From positions 1 to 64,000 of the forward strand of contig NZ_AYMG01000012.1 of NCBI RefSeq assembly GCF_000633455.1: a stretch of DNA of 64,000 nucleotides, read 5' to 3'. The DNA is from Pedobacter jeongneungensis. Lineage in GTDB: Bacteria > Bacteroidota > Bacteroidia > Sphingobacteriales > Sphingobacteriaceae. Of this stretch, positions 33,946-43,368 are shown in pieces. The position numbers and the translations under genes are program-made. How positions within the stretch are numbered: the stretch's first letter is position 1; each line of letters begins with the position of its first letter. The notes under the pieces were generated by a model. It made no database searches and was not told where the DNA came from. It saw nothing but the letters and a program-made list of their open reading frames with translations.

Positions 33946-35919
33946 CTAATTTGCTTTTTTTAGTAAAAACTCAGTTTTTTGGTTTTGAATAATTTTACTA
34001 TAAAATTCTTTTAGGTAAAGGTATTCATCTGCCTGATAAATGGCATTGTTAAGTTGCATAATTTGGCTAACCGAAATCGTGTTATCCTGTAAACCCGTTT
34101 GTAATAAATATTTTCCACCAGCGTTGGGTAAACCGATGGCCATATCTTTAGGTTTTTCTAATAGTTCGTACTTTTCAGGTAATGTTACATTGATGACGAT
34201 GCGTTCATCTGATGCTGCACCTAAATCAACAGGATAAGTGCGTTCGTTTAGGTTAAACGGATTTTTCGAAATGGGGTTAATAAAAAACGGACTAAAATAA
34301 AATTGTTTGTTGTTCGATCCATCATTCACTGTAAATTCAATTTCATATTTTTCTGTCAAAGCATTTTCTACGCTATCTAAGTTAGAAATGCTGTGCTCCA
34401 GTATTTTTATCCTGGTTAAACGCTCATCCAGTTTCTCTACATATTCATCAGGAGAGTTGTAACGCGAAATATCTTTTCTTTTTGCATAAGCTGCGTAACC
34501 CATGCTATGCGTTAGCAACGTTCCAACAATTTTCCCATCAGTGGTCATTTTTCCGGTCAGGACATAATTAGTTGTAGATTTTTGGCTGGCTTTTAAATCG
34601 ATCCAATATGATGGTTTTTTCAGGTTGATTACCCTGCCCTGATCATTGATACATCTTAAAGGTAACAAAGCGAAGGGCAGAAGCGGTTCAGTGGCGTCTA
34701 ATAAATAACTTTTATCGCCAATATTTACCTTGGCAACTAAATAGTTAAAATCGCTCATTACCGGATAAAGTTTATTTACGGTTCCATTATCACGTGTAGA
34801 TAAGAGCACGGCTTCAGCATCAAGGTTAGCTGCAGAAAGTGCAGCAATCAAACTCAGGTTAACATCTGCTACATTGCCCGATCTGTTATCAAGTGACTTT
34901 TTTATATTATCTTCTGAATATACCCCGTAATAATTATTCCACTTGATCTGTTTTTTAATGTAATTATAAATGGCTTTAGCTTTTTCAAGATCGTCTGTAC
35001 TGCCCTTGGTAATGGTTGGAATAAGCTCTTTAAAAATATCCTTTCTTTTCATCTGGTCGCCCAGCGTTTTGTAATTAGAAAGTTCATAGTCAACATCTTT
35101 CCAGGTTTTGGTATAAAAAGTTTTTCCACCATTGATATTCTGTACATCAGAAAGTTCGAAATAAATAGCTGATTTAAAATTACTTGGAGCTGTCATGTTA
35201 TCTTCCTCTATAAATGCCGGGATGTTTTTCATCAGGTAAGTCATCTTCGAGCAGTCGATTGCAACGCCTGATAGACGCAAACATTCTTTACTGAGCTCCG
35301 ATTTCTGATCCGTTAGTTTCTGAAAACCACGTAAGGAAACATTGTAATTGTAAATGCCTGGGATATACGCAACATATTCACTGGATACTTTTGGAATATC
35401 ACCCTGAAACTCCCATGTTTTATAATTAAACAGGTTCGGAGATCTTAAAATATAACTGTACTCAATTACCGATCCTTCTTTCAAATTAGGAAGGGTAAAT
35501 TTAGTCAGGCGGGTATATTTCGACCTGTTTTCTGTAAAAACAGCTTTTTTATCCATCACCGATTCCACAAAGTTGTTATCGACGTAATTAAAGGTTGATG
35601 CTTTTAAATCGCTTATCGTTTCTTCACGGTTACTGTCTTTATAAGTTGGAATTACGATATTGGCTTCCTTAAAACCTTCTTTGTTGTAAATTTTGATTTT
35701 TACGTGGTGTTCAAAAATTAAAACCAGGCTATGGGTATTGTCGTCTATCTGGATCGAGGCCGTACCAAATTCTTTTAAAACAATAGCATTGGCGTTGCTG
35801 TCGAGTGTTTTTCTGTCGAACTGATAATCATCATGGGTAATGGCCCCATAGTTAAAGTTTTGAGCTTGAGTCGTTAATGATAGAATTAATAGAAACAGTA
35901 AACTTAGCGTCTTATTCAT
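33946..35919 (-). CDS. DUF3857 protein with degenerate transglutaminase domain
   Basis: A 657-residue paralogue of the following gene, from ATG 35919 (signal MNKTLSLLFLLILSLTTQAQ); the alternative ATG at 35982 would hide the signal. Domain order as in the neighbour: DUF3857, transglutaminase fold, beta tail. The catalytic Cys position reads GNVADVNLSL instead of G-D-C-K-x-L, so the nucleophile is Ala. This looks like a pseudoenzyme beside an active homologue. First gene of the pair; promoter region to the right is 184 nt. Confidence 0.85.
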   Translation of the reverse strand: MNKTLSLLFLLILSLTTQAQNFNYGAITHDDYQFDRKTLDSNANAIVLKEFGTASIQIDDNTHSLVLIFEHHVKIKIYNKEGFKEANIVIPTYKDSNREETISDLKASTFNYVDNNFVESVMDKKAVFTENRSKYTRLTKFTLPNLKEGSVIEYSYILRSPNLFNYKTWEFQGDIPKVSSEYVAYIPGIYNYNVSLRGFQKLTDQKSELSKECLRLSGVAIDCSKMTYLMKNIPAFIEEDNMTAPSNFKSAIYFELSDVQNINGGKTFYTKTWKDVDYELSNYKTLGDQMKRKDIFKELIPTITKGSTDDLEKAKAIYNYIKKQIKWNNYYGVYSEDNIKKSLDNRSGNVADVNLSLIAALSAANLDAEAVLLSTRDNGTVNKLYPVMSDFNYLVAKVNIGDKSYLLDATEPLLPFALLPLRCINDQGRVINLKKPSYWIDLKASQKSTTNYVLTGKMTTDGKIVGTLLTHSMGYAAYAKRKDISRYNSPDEYVEKLDERLTRIKILEHSISNLDSVENALTEKYEIEFTVNDGSNNKQFYFSPFFINPISKNPFNLNERTYPVDLGAASDERIVINVTLPEKYELLEKPKDMAIGLPNAGGKYLLQTGLQDNTISVSQIMQLNNAIYQADEYLYLKEFYSKIIQNQKTEFLLKKAN

Positions 35920-36103
35920 TTGAGCGTATATAAATTGGCGCAATTTAATGCTAGAAACTAACATTCTGAAATAATTTGACAATTAAATTTATAAATTAAT
36001 AAAGGGGTTTTAGAGAACTAATGAAACCTTTTTAGCACTTTTGAAAAAAAGAATTTGACATTCCGATTCAAATCTAAATGTCGCCAATCTCACATCTTAC
36101 AAA

Positions 36104-37057
36104 ATGAAATTAAATTTAAAACGCCCTTTAGCCTTTTTTGATCTAGAAGCTACAGGGATAAATGTCGGAGCTGATAGAATAGTAGAAATTGCCATTTTAA
36201 AAGCCATGCCAGATGGTACCGAAATTGTTAAAACATGGCGTGTAAACCCCGAAATGCCTATTCCTTTGCAAACATCATTAATACATGGTATTTACGATGA
36301 AGACATTGCAAATGAGCCTACTTTTAAAGTCCTTGCAGCAGAAATTGCCGAGTTTATAGGAGATAGCGACCTCGCCGGATACAATTCGAATAAATTTGAT
36401 ATCCCGATGCTTTTAGAAGAATTTTTAAGGGCTGAAGTTGATTTCGACATGAATAACCGCAAGTTTGTTGATGTGCAGAATATTTTCCACCAGATGGAAC
36501 AACGTACTTTAAAAGCAGCCTATAAATTTTATTGCCAGGAAGACCTGATTAATGCACACGCTGCTGAAGCCGATGTAATTGCCACTTACAAGGTGTTACT
36601 TGGTCAATTGGAAATGTACAAAGAAACCGAATTTGAGAGCAAACAAGGTGTAAAAAGCATTCCGGTGGTGAACGATGTTGATGCGTTGCATATTTTTACC
36701 AATATCAATAAACCGGTAGATTTTGCTGGTCGCTTGGTGTATAACGATAACGATGAAGTGTGTTTCAATTTTGGTAAACACAAAGGCAAAACTACTCATC
36801 AGGTATTTTCTGTGGAGCCTAGTTATTATGCATGGATGAAACAGGGTGATTTTCCTTTGTACACAAAAAAGAAACTGGATGAGGAGTGGGCAAAGTTTAA
36901 TGCTAAGAAAAACCAAAACAAGACTGCAAAGCCGCAAAGCAATCCACCGGGAAATAAACCTGCCTATCAACCAAAACCACAGCCTAAACCAGAAAAACCT
37001 GCACAACCGATCAATAATGATATGTTAGAGCAGTTGAAAATGAAATTTGGTAAGTAG
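36104..37057 (+). CDS. DnaQ-like 3'-5' exonuclease
   Basis: A 317-residue DEDDh exonuclease: D13 and E15 (FFDLEATG), D99 (NKFDIPML), H152 and D157 (HAAEADVIATY) complete the catalytic set. A C-terminal low-complexity tail rich in Lys and Pro (residues about 270-308) ends in NNDMLEQLKMKFGK; a middle segment with KHKGKTTHQV is often seen in Bacteroidota epsilon-like exonucleases. It probably edits or trims DNA; whether it is a polymerase subunit is not shown. Monocistronic. Confidence 0.88.
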   Translation: MKLNLKRPLAFFDLEATGINVGADRIVEIAILKAMPDGTEIVKTWRVNPEMPIPLQTSLIHGIYDEDIANEPTFKVLAAEIAEFIGDSDLAGYNSNKFDIPMLLEEFLRAEVDFDMNNRKFVDVQNIFHQMEQRTLKAAYKFYCQEDLINAHAAEADVIATYKVLLGQLEMYKETEFESKQGVKSIPVVNDVDALHIFTNINKPVDFAGRLVYNDNDEVCFNFGKHKGKTTHQVFSVEPSYYAWMKQGDFPLYTKKKLDEEWAKFNAKKNQNKTAKPQSNPPGNKPAYQPKPQPKPEKPAQPINNDMLEQLKMKFGK

Positions 37058-37059
37058 AA

Positions 37060-37105
37060 TGGTTAATCGGTTAATTGTTTAAATCGGTTAACTAATGTTG
37101 AACGC
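37060..37105. repeat. GGTTAAC-type repeat copy
   Basis: GGTTAATCGGTTAATTG is followed by TTTAAATCGGTTAACTA, matching the copies at 1220-1260 and, inverted, 24312-24345. It fills most of the 81-nt gap before the M1 peptidase; a CGCTATGCGCATTGCGCT word next to it recalls the GCCATGCGCATGGC of 24216. Confidence 0.5.
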
Positions 37106-37138
37106 TATGCGCATTGCGCTAAACCCTAAGCTCAAAAA

Positions 37139-38998
37139 ATGAAATCTATTAAAATATTAAGTCTATTGTTGTTTAGTGCGGTTTATGCTAGGGCGCAAAC
37201 AACTTTACCGATAGCGCCTGAGTTTCAGAAAACCTATCAAAAGGAAACCAGGAATGCAAACGGAAAACCTGGCAAAAACTATTGGCAAAATACTTCAAAA
37301 TATGATCTGAATGTAGATTTCAATCCTACCAGCAGGTTGTTAAAAGGTAAGGTGCAGGTAACTTATACCAATAATAGTCCTGATACCTTGAAGGAAATTT
37401 GGTTTAAGCTTTATCCAAACCTATATAAAAAGGGTACGCCGAGAAAATCAAAATTCGCAGAGTCTGATTTGGGTGATGGCGTAGCGATCGGGAAGATGGC
37501 CGCAAATGGAAAACCGGTTACAGATTTTAAAATAGACGGTACCAATATGACGGTAAACGTTCCTGCTATTTTGCCTGGTAAAACCATCAGTTTTCTAATT
37601 GATTATAGTTATACTTTAAATAAAGGTTCACACATGCGTACTGGTCAGGTAGATGAAGGTTCGCATTTTGTAGCTTATTTCTTTCCGCGCATTGCCGTAT
37701 ACGATGATGTTGATGGCTGGAATAAATATCCTTACACGGGTGCCGAGGAGTTTTATAACGATTTCGATCAGTTTAATGCATCCATTACGGTCCCTGGCGG
37801 GTATGGTGTTTGGGCAACCGGCGATCTGAAAAATCCTTCGGAAGTTTTTCAGAAAGATGTGGTGTCGAGAATGTTATCTGCTGAAAAAAACGATGCCATT
37901 ATTGATGTAATTACGGATAAAGATCTTGCTGATAAAAAAGTAACACAACCAAATGCTTTTAATACATTTAAGTTTGAAGCCAAAAATGTCACCGATTTTG
38001 TATTTGCCCTGAGTGATCATTACCTGTGGAAATCGAGCAGTTTGGTTGTTGATCCTAAAACGAAAAGAAGAACCCGTGTGGATGCTGTTTTTAATCCAAA
38101 ACATAAAGATTATTATGAGGTAATTGATTTTGCCCGTAAAACGGTAGAAGCCATGAGTTATACTTTTCCGAAATGGCCTTATCCATATAACCACGAAACC
38201 ATTTTTGATGGTTTAGACCAGATGGAATACCCGATGATGGTGAATGATAACCCGGTTGATAATCGTACAGATGCCATTACCTTAACCGATCACGAAATCT
38301 TCCATACTATGTTCCCTTTTTACATGGGCATAAATGAAACCAAATATGGCTGGATGGATGAGGGCTGGGCAACAATAGGCGAGTGGTTAATTTCTCCAAT
38401 CATTGATCCAACCATTGTTGATGAATATGGTATTCAACCTACAGCTTCTTCTTCAGGTGGAAAAGACGATACGCCAATTATGACGCTAACACCAGATTTA
38501 AAAGGATCGGGTTCTTTTACCAATTCTTATCCTAAGCCTGGACTAGCTTATCTGTTTATTAAAGATTATTTGGGTGATGAGTTGTTTACCAAAGCTTTAC
38601 ATACTTATATTAAAAACTGGAACGGTAAACATCCTATGCCTTACGATTTCTTTAACAGCATAAATGAAGGTAGTGGAAAAAATTTAAACTGGTTCTGGAA
38701 AGCCTGGTTTTTTGAAGGTGGCGTAACAGATATGGCGATAAAAGCTGTTGATAAAACTTCAGGTGGTTATACCGTTACTGTTGAAAACAAGAGCATTAAA
38801 CCTTTGCCTATCGATTTAACCTTGACTTTTGAGGATGGTTCAGTTGAAAAGAACCATAGCACCATTGGTGTATGGGAAAAAGGGAGTCAACAGGTGAAAA
38901 TTGAGTTGAAAACGAATAAAAAATTATCAAAAGTGGTGATGGGAAATCCGCATACACCGGATAAAATGAAAAGTGATAATAGTTTTTCGGTGAATTAG
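37139..38998 (+). CDS. M1 family (gluzincin) metallopeptidase
   Basis: A 619-residue secreted zinc aminopeptidase-like enzyme with signal sequence (SLLLFSAVYARAQ). HExxH is H385-E386-I-F-H389 (DHEIFH) and the third zinc ligand is E408 (WMDEGWA). The GAMEN-type exopeptidase loop is represented by QMEYPMMVN. N-terminal beta domain residues 50-250 typical of M1. Substrates are peptides; it acts in the periplasm or outside. Monocistronic, downstream of the exonuclease gene by 81 nt. Confidence 0.93.
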   Translation: MKSIKILSLLLFSAVYARAQTTLPIAPEFQKTYQKETRNANGKPGKNYWQNTSKYDLNVDFNPTSRLLKGKVQVTYTNNSPDTLKEIWFKLYPNLYKKGTPRKSKFAESDLGDGVAIGKMAANGKPVTDFKIDGTNMTVNVPAILPGKTISFLIDYSYTLNKGSHMRTGQVDEGSHFVAYFFPRIAVYDDVDGWNKYPYTGAEEFYNDFDQFNASITVPGGYGVWATGDLKNPSEVFQKDVVSRMLSAEKNDAIIDVITDKDLADKKVTQPNAFNTFKFEAKNVTDFVFALSDHYLWKSSSLVVDPKTKRRTRVDAVFNPKHKDYYEVIDFARKTVEAMSYTFPKWPYPYNHETIFDGLDQMEYPMMVNDNPVDNRTDAITLTDHEIFHTMFPFYMGINETKYGWMDEGWATIGEWLISPIIDPTIVDEYGIQPTASSSGGKDDTPIMTLTPDLKGSGSFTNSYPKPGLAYLFIKDYLGDELFTKALHTYIKNWNGKHPMPYDFFNSINEGSGKNLNWFWKAWFFEGGVTDMAIKAVDKTSGGYTVTVENKSIKPLPIDLTLTFEDGSVEKNHSTIGVWEKGSQQVKIELKTNKKLSKVVMGNPHTPDKMKSDNSFSVN

Positions 38999-39065
38999 GA
39001 ACAAGAGCTGTAATTTCTAGAATCAATTTTTTCGAGAGAACTTCAAGAACAGATACAAAAAATCG

Positions 39066-39149
39066 ATCGTCATTTCGACTGGAGCATAGCGGAATGGAGA
39101 AATCTTTGAACAATGTTAAAAGATTCTCCACTACGGTAGAAATGACGAT
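39066..39149. repeat. Palindromic repeat, CGTCATTTCGACTGGAGCA type
   Basis: Outer arms ATCGTCATTTC/GAAATGACGAT (39066-39076, 39139-39149) are exact. Inner arms TGGAGAAATCTTT and AAAGATTCTCCA are near-exact (one base bulged). The copy at 1-97 shares the GGAGCA...GGAGTGGAGA words. It lies between the M1 peptidase and the minus-strand bioD gene; the rest of that gap (39150-39276) shows nothing else. Confidence 0.75.
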
Positions 39150-39276
39150 TTTTCTAAATAATTTATCTCCTTTGATTTCGTTAATATTTATTGTTCCTTA
39201 AGAAGAAACTATGCCTGATAACGAAAAGTATACGTTTTAATGGTACAGACACTTTCTAGCTTAGAAACTAATAAAT

Positions 39277-39885
39277 TTAAATAAATAAGTTTTCGCCTGC
39301 TGCTACTATATTTTCTTTATTAATAAGGTTTAAGTTAGGTACATGCCCCAGGCTTTTTACTTTTCCATATTGTTGAATATACCTTTCGGTCTCCTGATTT
39401 TCATCACCATTAAAAACGATTCCCTTTACCGGAATTTCGTATTGTTTAAGCAAATTAAGCGATAAAAGGGTGTGATTAATGCTGCCCAGATAATTTTGAG
39501 AGACCAATATTGCTTCTGCATTTAATTTTTTAATCAGGTCAATAATCAGTTCGTTTTCATTTAGTGGAACCATTAAACCACCGGCACCTTCAATAATTAA
39601 ATGATTATCAGTTGCAGGGATATTTATTTTATCGAGATCAATCTCTATTCCATCAAGCATGGCCGATAAATGTGGCGATAAAGGTTGTGTTAACCGATAG
39701 CTTTCAGGATGGATGATTGTTTTTTCGTTACTGATTAAACTTTTGATTGTGATACTATCGCTGGTATCTAAATCTCCAGATTGTATCGGTTTCCAATAAT
39801 CAGCCTTTAATTTCTCGGTTAGGATGGCGCTGATTAAAGTTTTTCCTATTCCTGTTCCTATTCCCGTTATAAAATACATTGCCAT
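39277..39885 (-). CDS. bioD: Dethiobiotin synthetase
   Basis: A 202-residue P-loop enzyme that closes the ureido ring of dethiobiotin from 7,8-diaminononanoate, CO2 and ATP. Walker A is GIGTGIGKT near the N-terminus; EGAGGLMVPLNE near the middle is the second family motif. Two ATGs, 39885 and 39879, are possible, 2 codons apart. The gene starts right after the bioF stop (no gap), so it is translationally coupled. Length is normal (E. coli 225). Confidence 0.95.
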   Translation of the reverse strand: MAMYFITGIGTGIGKTLISAILTEKLKADYWKPIQSGDLDTSDSITIKSLISNEKTIIHPESYRLTQPLSPHLSAMLDGIEIDLDKINIPATDNHLIIEGAGGLMVPLNENELIIDLIKKLNAEAILVSQNYLGSINHTLLSLNLLKQYEIPVKGIVFNGDENQETERYIQQYGKVKSLGHVPNLNLINKENIVAAGENLFI

Positions 39886-41007
39886 TTAATTTAATTCTTT
39901 AAGGTGTTTAACCAACGAAATAATTTCATCGTCGGTATTAAAAGTGTGCAGGCAAATCCTCAGCCTTTCTTTGCCTAAAGCTACGGTTGGACTTAATATA
40001 GCCCTAACATCAAAACCTTTACTTTGTAATGTAGTTGCGACCTGTTTGGTGGTTTCATTTGAAGAAAAAATTACTCCCTGAATGGCGCTTTTGCTATCGA
40101 GTGCATGGATATTTTGTTCTTTTATTGTTTTTCTGAACAATGCAATTTTTTGATGAATGAGCTGGTGATCTATGTTAATCAAAAACTGGTAAGCTGATTT
40201 AATGGCTACAATGTTATGAATTGGCGATGCTGTAGTATAAATGAAAGACCTTGCAAAATTGATCAGATAATGGCGCAGGCTTTTACTGCCCAATATAATG
40301 GCTCCATGTACGCCCATCGCCTTGCCGAATGTAATAATACGTGCGAATACCTTTTCCCTTAGGTTTAACTGGTTGACTAATCCTTGCCCTTTGTCGCCAA
40401 AAATACCTGTGGCATGTGCCTCATCCACGATTAAACTGGCCTGGTACTGTTCGCAAAGGTTTGCTATTTCGATCAGCGGGGCAATATCGCCATCCATAGA
40501 ATATACACTTTCTATCACTACGAAAATGTTTCCTTTTGCCAGATGAAGTTTTGTTTCGAGGTCTTTAATGTTGTTATGAAGAAATTTGTAGCGGGTGGCA
40601 TGATTTAAACGACAGCCGTCTATAATACTGGCATGAATCAGCTCATCGGTAATAATGGTATCGCCACGTTGCGGAACGCTCGACAGCAAGCCTATATTTG
40701 CATCGTAACCGGAGTTGAAAATCAAGCCACTCTCTGCCAGGTGGAAATCGGCAATAAACTGTTCGGTTTCTTCAGTATATGCGGTATTGCCGCTGAGCAA
40801 CCTCGAACCTCCTGCACCATTTAAATAATGAGGAATCTTTGCTATATGATCTTCGATCAGTTTTTTTAACCCGGCTGATCTGGCAAAACCTAAATAATCA
40901 TTTGAACAAAAATCAACAGGAGGGATGCTGGTTGATAAATTTCTGATGGAAAGGTTTTCCTTCCGCTCCTGAAGTTTGCCGTTAAGAAACTGTTCAATTT
41001 TGCTCAT
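39886..41007 (-). CDS. bioF: 8-amino-7-oxononanoate synthase
   Basis: A 373-residue alpha-oxoamine synthase, PLP enzyme, that joins pimeloyl-ACP (or CoA) and alanine. PLP lysine in TFGKAMGVHGA; the SGNTAYTEETEQ stretch and VDEAHATGIFG are family-typical. Adjacent to bioD. The biotin pathway's bioA is at 8521, so the genes are split into two places in this genome. Slightly short for the family (E. coli 384). Confidence 0.94.
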   Translation of the reverse strand: MSKIEQFLNGKLQERKENLSIRNLSTSIPPVDFCSNDYLGFARSAGLKKLIEDHIAKIPHYLNGAGGSRLLSGNTAYTEETEQFIADFHLAESGLIFNSGYDANIGLLSSVPQRGDTIITDELIHASIIDGCRLNHATRYKFLHNNIKDLETKLHLAKGNIFVVIESVYSMDGDIAPLIEIANLCEQYQASLIVDEAHATGIFGDKGQGLVNQLNLREKVFARIITFGKAMGVHGAIILGSKSLRHYLINFARSFIYTTASPIHNIVAIKSAYQFLINIDHQLIHQKIALFRKTIKEQNIHALDSKSAIQGVIFSSNETTKQVATTLQSKGFDVRAILSPTVALGKERLRICLHTFNTDDEIISLVKHLKELN

Positions 41008-41124
41008 CGGTCAAAAGTAAATAAAGAGAAAGCATAAAATATAAATCTTTCAAAAAAAATGACACAGATAGTTTACAGTTGGTAAAGGCCATATCTGGTT
41101 TAGAATTGATAAATTTGTGTTGTT

Positions 41125-41859
41125 ATGCGTGAAAATAAATATGATGACAGCGAGTTTTTTAAACAGTATAGTTTAATGAACCGTTCAATAAATGGTTTGG
41201 AAGGGGCTGGAGAATGGCATATCCTCAGAAGCCTTTTCCCTGATTTTGAAAACAAAATTGTGCTGGATCTGGGTTGTGGCTTTGGCTGGCATGCCAAATA
41301 TGCGGTTGATCATGGCGCAAAATCAGTTGTGGCGATTGATTTATCCGAAAATATGCTAAAAAAGGCAATTGAGATCAATTCCTCGCCAAAAATAGATTAT
41401 CAATTGTGTGCGATAGAAGATTTTAATTTTAAAGAGGAGGCCTATGATATTGTAATCAGTTCGCTTTCTTTTCATTACTTAGCCTCATTTGAAGAAATAT
41501 CCCGCCAAATAAATAAAAGTCTTGTAAAAGGCGGCGTTTTTGTTTTTTCTGTTGAACATCCCATATTTACTGCTCAAGGCAAACAGGATTGGAGTTATGA
41601 TACAGAGGGAAAACCGATGCACTGGCCACTTGATGATTATTTTATGGAAGGCAAACGTACGGCCAATTTTTTGGGAGCAGATGTGGTGAAATATCATAGG
41701 ACATTAACCTCCTATATAAGCAGTTTACTTAATAACGGTTTTGAAATCAAAGCCCTGGTAGAACCAACGCCCAGCGAATTGAGCTTGTCGGAAATCCCTG
41801 AAATGAAAAATGAACTAAGGCGCCCCATGTTTTTGATCATCTCTGCAGTTAAAAAATAA
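41125..41859 (+). CDS. Class I SAM-dependent methyltransferase
   Basis: A 244-residue SAM methyltransferase: motif I VLDLGCGFGWHAKYA, then AIDLSENML (acidic motif II), and IVISSLSFHYLA (motif IV region). The C-terminal half resembles UbiE/Methyltransf_11 family members, with no substrate motif to identify the target. The gene stands alone, divergent from bioF with a 117-nt gap and convergent with the Spy-like gene through a shared terminator. Confidence 0.9.
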   Translation: MRENKYDDSEFFKQYSLMNRSINGLEGAGEWHILRSLFPDFENKIVLDLGCGFGWHAKYAVDHGAKSVVAIDLSENMLKKAIEINSSPKIDYQLCAIEDFNFKEEAYDIVISSLSFHYLASFEEISRQINKSLVKGGVFVFSVEHPIFTAQGKQDWSYDTEGKPMHWPLDDYFMEGKRTANFLGADVVKYHRTLTSYISSLLNNGFEIKALVEPTPSELSLSEIPEMKNELRRPMFLIISAVKK

Positions 41860-41871
41860 TCATTTGAGTAT

Positions 41872-41905
41872 AAAAAAAGCGTCCTGGATAACCAGAACGC
41901 TTTTG
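41872..41905. terminator. Bidirectional terminator
   Basis: Arms AGCGTCCTGG (41878-41887) and CCAGAACGCT (41892-41901), one mismatch, loop ATAA; A7 on the left (41872-41878) gives a T-run for the minus strand and TTTT on the right serves the plus strand. It lies 13-73 nt from the stops of the methyltransferase and the Spy-like genes. Confidence 0.8.
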
Positions 41906-41932
41906 AAAATTAATTAATTACTCTTTATTTAT

Positions 41933-42382
41933 CTATCCTTGTGCAGGTGGATTAGAAACTACAGGTGCTTTATCTTTATTTCCTCTGCCCATTCCTTTTC
42001 TCATTTTCTCTCCTTTTTCTCTGGCTTCGGCACGGAAAGCATCCATTTTTGTTTTTTGATCTGCAGTTAAAACAGCATCTATTTTAGCTTTTTGTTCATC
42101 CATTGCTGCTTTACGTTCTTCCATCTTGCCTTTCCTATCGCCTTTATCAGCAGATCTCCAGGTATCCATTTTCTTTGCGTTTTCCAACTCAATGGCATAG
42201 ATTTTAGTTTTCTGATCGGCGGTTAAGCTTAACTGTTTTTCCAATCTTGCGGTTACTTTGTCTGCCCTTTGTTCTGCAGTCATTTTTGGCATTGGCCTTC
42301 TGGCATGCTTTGTTGTGTCTTGAGCAAATGCAGCGGTTAAACCCATTACTGCAATTGCGATTGTTAAAATTGCCTTTTTCAT
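41933..42382 (-). CDS. Spy/DUF4890-like periplasmic protein
   Basis: A 149-residue exported protein with a clear signal (AIAVMGLTAAFAQ). The mature part is helical, basic and rich in Lys/Ala/Met with repeated L-T-A-D-Q-K-T-K-I/M (LSLTADQKTKIYAI and VLTADQKTKMDAF), the LTxxQ-like motif shared with Spy/CpxP chaperones, and a conserved MTAEQRADKV start. It ends in a Pro-rich tail. Families of this kind respond to envelope stress; the exact role here is unknown. Shares a terminator with the methyltransferase. Confidence 0.8.
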   Translation of the reverse strand: MKKAILTIAIAVMGLTAAFAQDTTKHARRPMPKMTAEQRADKVTARLEKQLSLTADQKTKIYAIELENAKKMDTWRSADKGDRKGKMEERKAAMDEQKAKIDAVLTADQKTKMDAFRAEAREKGEKMRKGMGRGNKDKAPVVSNPPAQG

Positions 42383-42461
42383 GTTATGTTTTTTTATGTG
42401 TTTGTTGAATTAATAGATACATAAAAACGCAAACGGTTTAATCGGCTCTTGTTAAAAAATG

Positions 42462-43238
42462 TTAATTTTTATTTAACTGCGAAATAGATTTCTGCATCTG
42501 GGCCATCATTTGCGTCAGCGTTTCCATAGTTGGATCTGGTGTTGGCTCTGGTAATGAGGTTGATATATAGGCTTTTGCCTTCCAGATTTCGAGAATATCT
42601 TCTGCCGCAATAGTATAAGGATCGTACACCTTATTATCAGATATTAATTTCAAATCTTTATTTTCTCTGAAACGGTTGCCAGCCCTTTTATATACTACAC
42701 CTTCGTTTTTACTGATGACGATGTAAGTTTCTCCTGTTTTTACTTCGTTCCAGTTGTCTAAATATTCACCGATAATCACACTGCCTGGCTGAACAGGTAA
42801 CATACTATCGCCCATAATCTCAAAGGCCCTGAATGTACCCTGCCTCAAAGCAGCTAAAGGAAGCTGGAATTTAGGAAGATCGCTAATGTACTGTGGATCG
42901 GAGAAGCCGTTTAAATAACCCGCACTTGCTTTCACAGGAACCAGTTCGATGTTCTCACGGTCGTTCTGATCTACTGAAATGCTGAGTACGCGGAGGTTGG
43001 AGCCCTGGCTTTTTGGCTTCGGTTTCCAGCTGTCGGATATTTTCTCATTAATGAACTCGTCGATGGTCAGATCAAAATATTCTGCTATTTTTTTTAGTAA
43101 ATCATATTTAGGTTCCGCCCGGTCTTCCTCATAAGCGCCGATAAGCGATCTTTTGATTTCCATAATATCAGCGAAATTCTGCTGTGTATGGCCTTTTTTC
43201 TTCCTGAGGTACTTTAAATTATTTGAAATATTCGACAT
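42462..43238 (-). CDS. LexA-like XRE-S24 self-cleaving repressor
   Basis: A 258-residue regulator. Residues 6-63 are an XRE-type HTH (YLRKKKGHTQQNFADIM, KRSLIGAYEEDRAEPK). A short linker is followed by an S24 peptidase domain: predicted cleavage Ala106-Gly107 (KASAGYL), nucleophile Ser145 (MGDSML) and Lys184 (VYKRAG), so the autocleavage triad is intact. C-terminal residues about 228-258 are a Pro/Met-rich tail ending in a short helix. Family members are inactivated by self-cleavage after DNA damage or phage induction. Operator-like palindromes lie upstream. Divergent GIY-YIG gene shares the control region. Confidence 0.9.
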   Translation of the reverse strand: MSNISNNLKYLRKKKGHTQQNFADIMEIKRSLIGAYEEDRAEPKYDLLKKIAEYFDLTIDEFINEKISDSWKPKPKSQGSNLRVLSISVDQNDRENIELVPVKASAGYLNGFSDPQYISDLPKFQLPLAALRQGTFRAFEIMGDSMLPVQPGSVIIGEYLDNWNEVKTGETYIVISKNEGVVYKRAGNRFRENKDLKLISDNKVYDPYTIAAEDILEIWKAKAYISTSLPEPTPDPTMETLTQMMAQMQKSISQLNKN

Positions 43239-43266
43239 AAAAATAAATTTTAAAATAAATTTGGAA

Positions 43267-43349
43267 TTACTAAAATAGTTAGTAATTTTATGCTCATAAA
43301 GTTAGTAATATTATTTTGAATTGCAAGAACATATACTAAATAGTTTAGT
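43267..43349. promoter_or_regulatory. Candidate operators between the S24 repressor and GIY-YIG gene
   Basis: Two related palindromes: TTACTAA-AATAG-TTAGTAA (43267-43285, perfect 7-bp arms) and ACTAAA-TAG-TTTAGT (43335-43349, perfect 6-bp arms). They share CTAAA...TTTAG/TTAG cores. A lone half site TTAGTAA is at 43302-43308. They lie between the divergent starts (43238 and 43369), fitting a repressor that controls itself and its neighbour. Binding is inferred. Confidence 0.55.
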
Positions 43350-43368
43350 TTAAAATTTAAATACAAGA

